Assembly (NCBI GenBank): GCA_030607875.1
Contig: JAUWJD010000028.1
Coordinates: 1 to 47,346, forward strand
Direction of reading: 5' to 3'
DNA: 47,346 nucleotides
Source of the DNA: Chloroflexota bacterium
Lineage (GTDB): Bacteria; Chloroflexota; Anaerolineae; UBA2200
Under the pieces are notes generated by a model, which searched no databases, was not told the DNA's origin, and saw only the letters and a list, made by a program, of their open reading frames with translations. Position numbers and translations under genes: made by a program. This document shows, piece after piece, positions 44,069 to 47,346 of this stretch; within the stretch, counting starts at the first letter, position 1, and every line of letters begins with the position of its first letter.

Positions 44069-45208
44069 AAAGCGATAGCGCTGATGGATGGCTTCTTGAT
44101 AGGCATGGAGGATCAAGTCTTTTCCGGCAAAGGCGGCCACCAGCATCAGCAGCGTGGAGCGGGGCAGGTGGAAGTTGGTGATCATGGCTTGCACAACGTG
44201 GAAGGAGAAGTCAGTATGGATGAACAGATCAGTGGGGCCAGTGAGCGGCTGCAGCGCGCGTTCTCCAGCCCCCAGGCGCAGCGCTGTCTCGCCTTCGGCG
44301 AGACACGCTTGAGTCTTCTCGGTCGAAGCGTGGCCCGGTGCTCTCCGAGCTCTGCTGTTTGAGCGTGACGTCGCCAAAGCTGCGCTTTCCAGGACGCGCA
44401 CGCTGGTGGTCCCCACGGCGATAACCCGCCGCCCTTCGGCGCGGGCGCGGTTGATGGCTGCGCAGGTCTCCACGGGCAGCTCGCAGTATTCGCTGTACAT
44501 GCGGTGCTCTTCGATGTTCTCTTCCTGCACTGGGCGAAACGTGTCCATGCTAACGTGCAGGGTGACGAAAGCGAACTCAACCCCTTGCTCCTTCAGCCGC
44601 TGCAACAACTGTGGCGTAAAGTGCAGCCCGGCGGTTGGCGCAGCGACGGAGCCTTTGACGCGTGCGTAGATGGTCTGGTAGCGTTCGGGCCGTGCCAGAG
44701 GAGTGTGGATATAGGGGGGCAAGGGTAGAATGCCGAATTGATCGAGCAGTGGCTCGATGGGCACAGAGAATCTCAGTACCCTGCCGCCAGCTTTGGTGAC
44801 GCCGACAACTTCCGCCAGAACTTGATCGCTATCCTTGCGGCCACTGCGATCTGCCTCTGTGCCGTCATGTGCTGGATCGATGGCCAGCCTCGTCCCTGGC
44901 TTCACCCTGCGGCCGGGCTTGAGCAGCACCTCCCAGGTTTCGTCGCTGCGCTTGGTGAGCAGCAGCATTTCCACTTTGCCGCCGCTGGGCACCTTGTGTG
45001 CGAACAAACGCGCCGGGATCACGCGGCTCTCGTTGGCGACGAGCAGGTCACCGGGGTGCAAATAGGTGATGATGTCTCGGAAGTGGCAGTGTTCGATGCG
45101 CCCATTGCTGCGGTGGAGCACCAGCAACCGGGACGCGTCGCGCGGCTCTACAGGAGTTTGTGCGATCAACCGGGGAGGCAGTTCATAGTGAAATTCGCAC
45201 GTTCTCAA
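44036..45208 (-). CDS. queA: S-adenosylmethionine:tRNA ribosyltransferase-isomerase QueA, with in-frame insertion
   Basis: A 390-residue enzyme of queuosine synthesis that transfers the ribose of SAM to preQ1 in tRNA to give epoxyqueuosine. TTG 45208 is chosen because TTGA overlaps the stop of the upstream gene by four bases, and because FHYELPPRLIAQTP is the normal N-terminus. Conserved blocks: EPRDASRLLVLHR, NESRVIPARL, PTAGLHFTPQLLQRL, GTTSVRVLESAA, TDLFI and ITNFHLPRSTLLMLVAAFAG. Between ESAA (274-277) and TDLFI (from 326) there are 48 residues, where QueA usually has about 15. The extra ~33 residues (about 278-310) are encoded by a copy of repeat family B. Whether the enzyme is still active is unknown. 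Confidence 0.9.
   Translation of the reverse strand: MRTCEFHYELPPRLIAQTPVEPRDASRLLVLHRSNGRIEHCHFRDIITYLHPGDLLVANESRVIPARLFAHKVPSGGKVEMLLLTKRSDETWEVLLKPGRRVKPGTRLAIDPAHDGTEADRSGRKDSDQVLAEVVGVTKAGGRVLRFSVPIEPLLDQFGILPLPPYIHTPLARPERYQTIYARVKGSVAAPTAGLHFTPQLLQRLKEQGVEFAFVTLHVSMDTFRPVQEENIEEHRMYSEYCELPVETCAAINRARAEGRRVIAVGTTSVRVLESAALATSRSNSRARRAPGHASTEKTQACLAEGETALRLGAGERALQPLTGPTDLFIHTDFSFHVVQAMITNFHLPRSTLLMLVAAFAGKDLILHAYQEAIHQRYRFYSFGDAMLIL
44265..44380. repeat. Repeat family B copy inside the queA coding region
   Basis: Contains CTCGCCTTCGGCGAGACACG (44288-44307), CTTCTCGGTCGAAGC and GTGACGTCGCCAAAGCT near 44364-44381. These correspond, in order and spacing, to CTCGCCCTGCGGCGAGATACG, CTTGTCGGTCAGAGC and ATGGCATCGCCAAAGCT of the array at 43837-44068. 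Its size agrees with the extra ~33 codons in QueA. Confidence 0.65.
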
Positions 45209-45525
45209 AGCCTTCTCTCGTTTCTGGCTGCCAGGGCGATAGCACCAACGAGACACACAACGGCTGCCGCAGAGGCGAGGTTGATGGCCAGGTTCGCCAG
45301 GACAGTGACTACACCCGCCCGCGGCAAGGGCATGCCACGGTATTGCAGGCGTACGGCGAGCGGGTCAATCAGGGGCAGCACCGAGCGCACCCCTAGCAAA
45401 AAAAAGAAGCCCAGGAAGCCCAATATACTGCTGACAGTTTTCTGTTTGATCACTAGCAGCAGGGTGAGAATGGTGCCGAACAGATAGGCCATGAACAGCG
45501 GAAGACCGAGCAGGAACTCAAGCAT
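45205..45525 (-). CDS. Small integral membrane protein, unknown
   Basis: A 106-residue protein with three hydrophobic helices (about residues 5-26, 32-52 and 72-98), separated by basic loops (RLQYRGMPLPRAG). No family is recognised. The start is ATG at 45525. Its TGA stop overlaps the TTG start of queA (TTGA, 45208-45205), so the two genes are translationally coupled. Low similarity to known transporters is visible by eye; it could be a small scaffold or permease-like subunit. Confidence 0.65.
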   Translation of the reverse strand: MLEFLLGLPLFMAYLFGTILTLLLVIKQKTVSSILGFLGFFFLLGVRSVLPLIDPLAVRLQYRGMPLPRAGVVTVLANLAINLASAAAVVCLVGAIALAARNERRL

Positions 45526-45570
45526 CGTTGACCCTTTCCGATTTGAATTGACTCACGCTATGTTCTCACA

Positions 45571-45689
45571 ATACTTGCGCACTTGATCATTGCACACAGC
45601 TTTGGAACTCGACAGATCTAGCTCATAGATCAGCCAAGTCGCCAACTCAGTCAGGACTGCCAGTCCATAATCGCGAACTGCGCAAGTAT
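45571..45689. repeat. Inverted-repeat-bounded intergenic element
   Basis: ATACTTGCGCA (45571-45581) and TGCGCAAGTAT (45679-45689) are perfect 11-base inverted repeats, bounding 119 bases without a gene. It lies just downstream of deoB and next to element C2. It may be a small non-autonomous element. Confidence 0.5.
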
Positions 45690-45716
45690 GGTTACTCAGG
45701 AGCCTCTTGCCTGCGC

Positions 45717-45803
45717 ACCGCGCTCTGTCAATGTTGGCTGGCCAGGTTCGTAGTGTCCCGCTTGGTCGGACTGCCCCTGGATTCAGGATTGACAGAGCAC
45801 TGG
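45717..45803. repeat. Inverted-repeat element family C, copy C2, overlapping the deoB 3' end
   Basis: The ends GCTCTGTCAAT (from 45722) and ATTGACAGAGC (45788-45798) are inverted, and the right end extends to CACTGG as in C1 at 9452-9553. It holds CCAGGTTCGTAGTG. On the minus strand it encodes the last 25 residues of the phosphopentomutase and its stop codon. Confidence 0.65.
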
Positions 45804-46966
45804 GATGCAAAACTGCGGCCGGCTGGCAGTGGTCGCAGGCCCAGCCATTCGGCAATGGTAGCCCCCAGGGCGGCGAACGTCGCCTGTGTGCCCAGATCGA
45901 CGCCACCCTGTATTGGCACGCCGTAGACCAGTAAGGGCACGTATTCCCGCGAATGATCGGTGCTCGGTGTGGTGGGGTCGCAGCCGTGATCGGCGGTGAA
46001 GATGAGCACGTCATCTTCTTGCAGCGCGTCTACCCACTCGGGTACACGGGCGTCCACAGCGCGCAGGGCGGCTGCGTAACCCGCAGGGTTGTTGCGGTGC
46101 CCGTAGAGCATGTCAAAATCCACCAGGTTGGTGAAGATCAGGCCCGGACCAGCCTCTCGCATTGCTGCCAGTGTCTGGTCCACGCCGTCCATATTGTTGT
46201 GCGTGTGTACGGCGTGGTTGATGCCCTGCCCGGCAAAGATGTCTTCGATCTTGCCCACCGCCCACACGCTTTGCCCGGCCTGCAGCACGTGATCCAGCAA
46301 GGTAGGTTCTGGCGGGGGCGTGGAAAAGTCATGCCGCCTGTCGGTGCGCTGAAAGGCACCCGGAGTGCCAACAAAGGGGCGCGCGATGACCCGCCCGACG
46401 TTGTGTTCGCCGGTCAGCATCTCGCGCGCGATGCGGCAGATGCGATACAGCTCCTCTATGGGAATGATCTCCTCGTGGGCGGTCACCTGGAACACGCTGT
46501 CTGCGCTGGTGTAGACGATGGGAGAGCCGGTGCGCAGGTGTTCTGCGCCCAGTTCTTCGATGATCACCGTGCCTGAGGCGGGATAGTTCCCCAGGGTCTT
46601 GCGCCCGATGCGGCGTTCGTACTCGGAGATTAGCTCTGCTGGAAAGCCATGCGGGTAGGTTGGCAGAGGTTCGGGCGAGATGATCCCCGCGATCTCCCAG
46701 TGGCCGATGATGGTGTCCTTGGCCGCAGACTGCTCGGCCATGCGTCCGTAGGCTGCCAGTGGCGCAGCTTCAGGAGGCAGGCCCAGGATGGGGTGGATAT
46801 TCCCCAGTCCCAGCTTCTGCAAGTTGGGCAGGTGCAGCCCTCCCACCGCCTGCGCCGTGTTCCCCAGCGTGTCCGAGCCCTCGTCGCCATACTGGTCCGC
46901 GTCTGGCAACGCACCGGCGCCCACGCTGTCCAATATGATCAGGATCACTCGTTTGATGTTGTCCAT
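45728..46966 (-). CDS. deoB: Phosphopentomutase DeoB
   Basis: A 412-residue enzyme interconverting (deoxy)ribose 1-phosphate and 5-phosphate, a metal-dependent member of the alkaline phosphatase superfamily. ATG 46966 is chosen because [20 protein letters not shown] is the family start; an ATG at 47005 would add 13 unlike residues. Metal and active-site motifs: D13, [22 protein letters not shown] with T85 (the phosphorylated Thr in characterised DeoB), and [22 protein letters not shown]. The family usually ends near RSFA (387); the remaining 25 residues come from repeat C2. It works with punA in nucleoside salvage. No clear ribosome site is seen at the start. Confidence 0.93.
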   Translation of the reverse strand: MDNIKRVILIILDSVGAGALPDADQYGDEGSDTLGNTAQAVGGLHLPNLQKLGLGNIHPILGLPPEAAPLAAYGRMAEQSAAKDTIIGHWEIAGIISPEPLPTYPHGFPAELISEYERRIGRKTLGNYPASGTVIIEELGAEHLRTGSPIVYTSADSVFQVTAHEEIIPIEELYRICRIAREMLTGEHNVGRVIARPFVGTPGAFQRTDRRHDFSTPPPEPTLLDHVLQAGQSVWAVGKIEDIFAGQGINHAVHTHNNMDGVDQTLAAMREAGPGLIFTNLVDFDMLYGHRNNPAGYAAALRAVDARVPEWVDALQEDDVLIFTADHGCDPTTPSTDHSREYVPLLVYGVPIQGGVDLGTQATFAALGATIAEWLGLRPLPAGRSFASQCSVNPESRGSPTKRDTTNLASQH

Positions 46967-46997
46967 GGCAGTATACATCATAGTCGTGGGTGTTGGT

Positions 46998-47180
46998 TTG
47001 TCCAAATGGTGCAGGCTGTCAGCGGATTGGCTTCGCCGAAACGGATAAACGGATGGCCCACGCGCCTTCTATGCGCTTATCCGCTGTTCGCCCTGCTTCT
47101 GTGCAAATGGTGGCGCGGGCAGTCCGTCAATGGATGGCCTACCCGCCTTCTGTCCGTTTGTCCGGTTCTAGTCCGTAAAC
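46998..47180. repeat. Imperfect direct repeats upstream of deoB
   Basis: Two units share CAAATGGTG, then GGATGGCCCACGCGCCTTCT (47053) against GGATGGCCTACCCGCCTTCT (47135), each followed by a TTATCCG/TTGTCCG motif. Spacing is about 82-100 bases. Nothing else is seen in the gene-free right end (46967-47346), apart from the family C core at 47206-47233. Confidence 0.5.
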
Positions 47181-47205
47181 AGCATACCAGGCCGTGCGGG
47201 CAAAC

Positions 47206-47233
47206 CAGGTTCGTAGTGACGACTAAAACCCTA
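47206..47233. repeat. Partial family C repeat (copy C3)
   Basis: CCAGGTTCGTAGTGACGACT recurs here, matching the core of C1 (CCAGGTTCGTAGTGGCGACT). The inverted ends were not found, so this is a partial or decayed copy. Confidence 0.5.
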
Positions 47234-47346
47234 AGTGTGAGTAAATGCCAATGGACTGACGCGGTGCCAGAGAAAGCAGAAGGTGTGCGCTAGGACTTTG
47301 CTGGCAACACGATTAACAACACCCAATAGGCTGCGAGCACCGGTTA

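Noticed and set aside
44738-45487. Plus-strand frame of 249 codons
   Set aside because: Antisense to queA and its neighbour.
45553-46014. Minus-strand frame of 153 codons
   Set aside because: Overlaps deoB in another frame; no homology or ribosome site.
46967-46980. TATACT just before the deoB start as a promoter for a leaderless mRNA
   Set aside because: No -35 box at suitable spacing, and only three bases separate it from ATG, too few for a normal start of transcription.

Overview
The window looks like part of a chromosome of a Chloroflexota bacterium, probably Anaerolineae-like. The grounds are moderately high GC by eye, secreted proteins with long Thr/Pro-rich stalks, C-termini such as VYLPIINK and IHLPIVLKKG, two DUF4012 proteins, a DUF2723 membrane protein and TTG/GTG starts in tightly overlapping genes. 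No rRNA, tRNA, CRISPR array or transposase gene was seen.

Layout. (1) 1-4597: the end of a secreted cassette: DNRLRE/stalk protein (cut by the left edge), clan GH-A-like glycosidase, DUF4012 protein, and a Thr/Pro-rich stalk with a C-terminal membrane anchor. (2) 4600-8710: a promoter/hairpin region, then three secreted proteins. One is split by an in-frame amber codon, and two share a C-terminal module of about 140 residues. (3) 8711-9738: about 1 kb without a gene, holding repeats, a strong terminator and promoter candidates. (4) 9739-29296: about 20 kb, all on the plus strand, that looks like a surface glycan assembly locus. Five cytoplasmic alkaline-phosphatase-superfamily enzymes are interleaved with a methyltransferase, two GT-C glycosyltransferases, a flippase-like LPG-synthase-TM protein, a MurJ/MVF flippase, an O-antigen-ligase-like protein and two GT4 glycosyltransferases. 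A decayed sixth phosphatase fragment lies at 16024-16115. (5) 29297-35724: a second copy of the secreted cassette behind a near-consensus promoter. (6) 35726-39380: DUF2723 membrane protein, a second LPG-synthase-TM protein and a GT2 glycosyltransferase. (7) 39659-46966, all minus strand: a stalked membrane protein followed by mostly housekeeping genes for nucleoside salvage (purine nucleoside phosphorylase, deoxynucleoside kinase, phosphopentomutase), tRNA/translation (QueA, ArfB) and a XerC/D-type recombinase.

How the parts may work together (inference): the central locus would build lipid-linked glycans in the cytoplasm, flip them and polymerise or transfer them outside. The cytoplasmic phosphatase-family enzymes would act on phosphorylated or nucleotide-linked intermediates. 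The flanking cassettes would supply extracellular glycosidase-like and wall-anchored proteins.

A second theme is small palindromic repeats, in at least three families. They sit in the intergenic spaces and also enter genes: one copy lies in frame inside queA, one supplies the last 25 residues of the phosphopentomutase, and one supplies the stop codon of the GT2 gene. Comparing the two secreted cassettes gives a natural filled-site/empty-site pair for one of these repeats.
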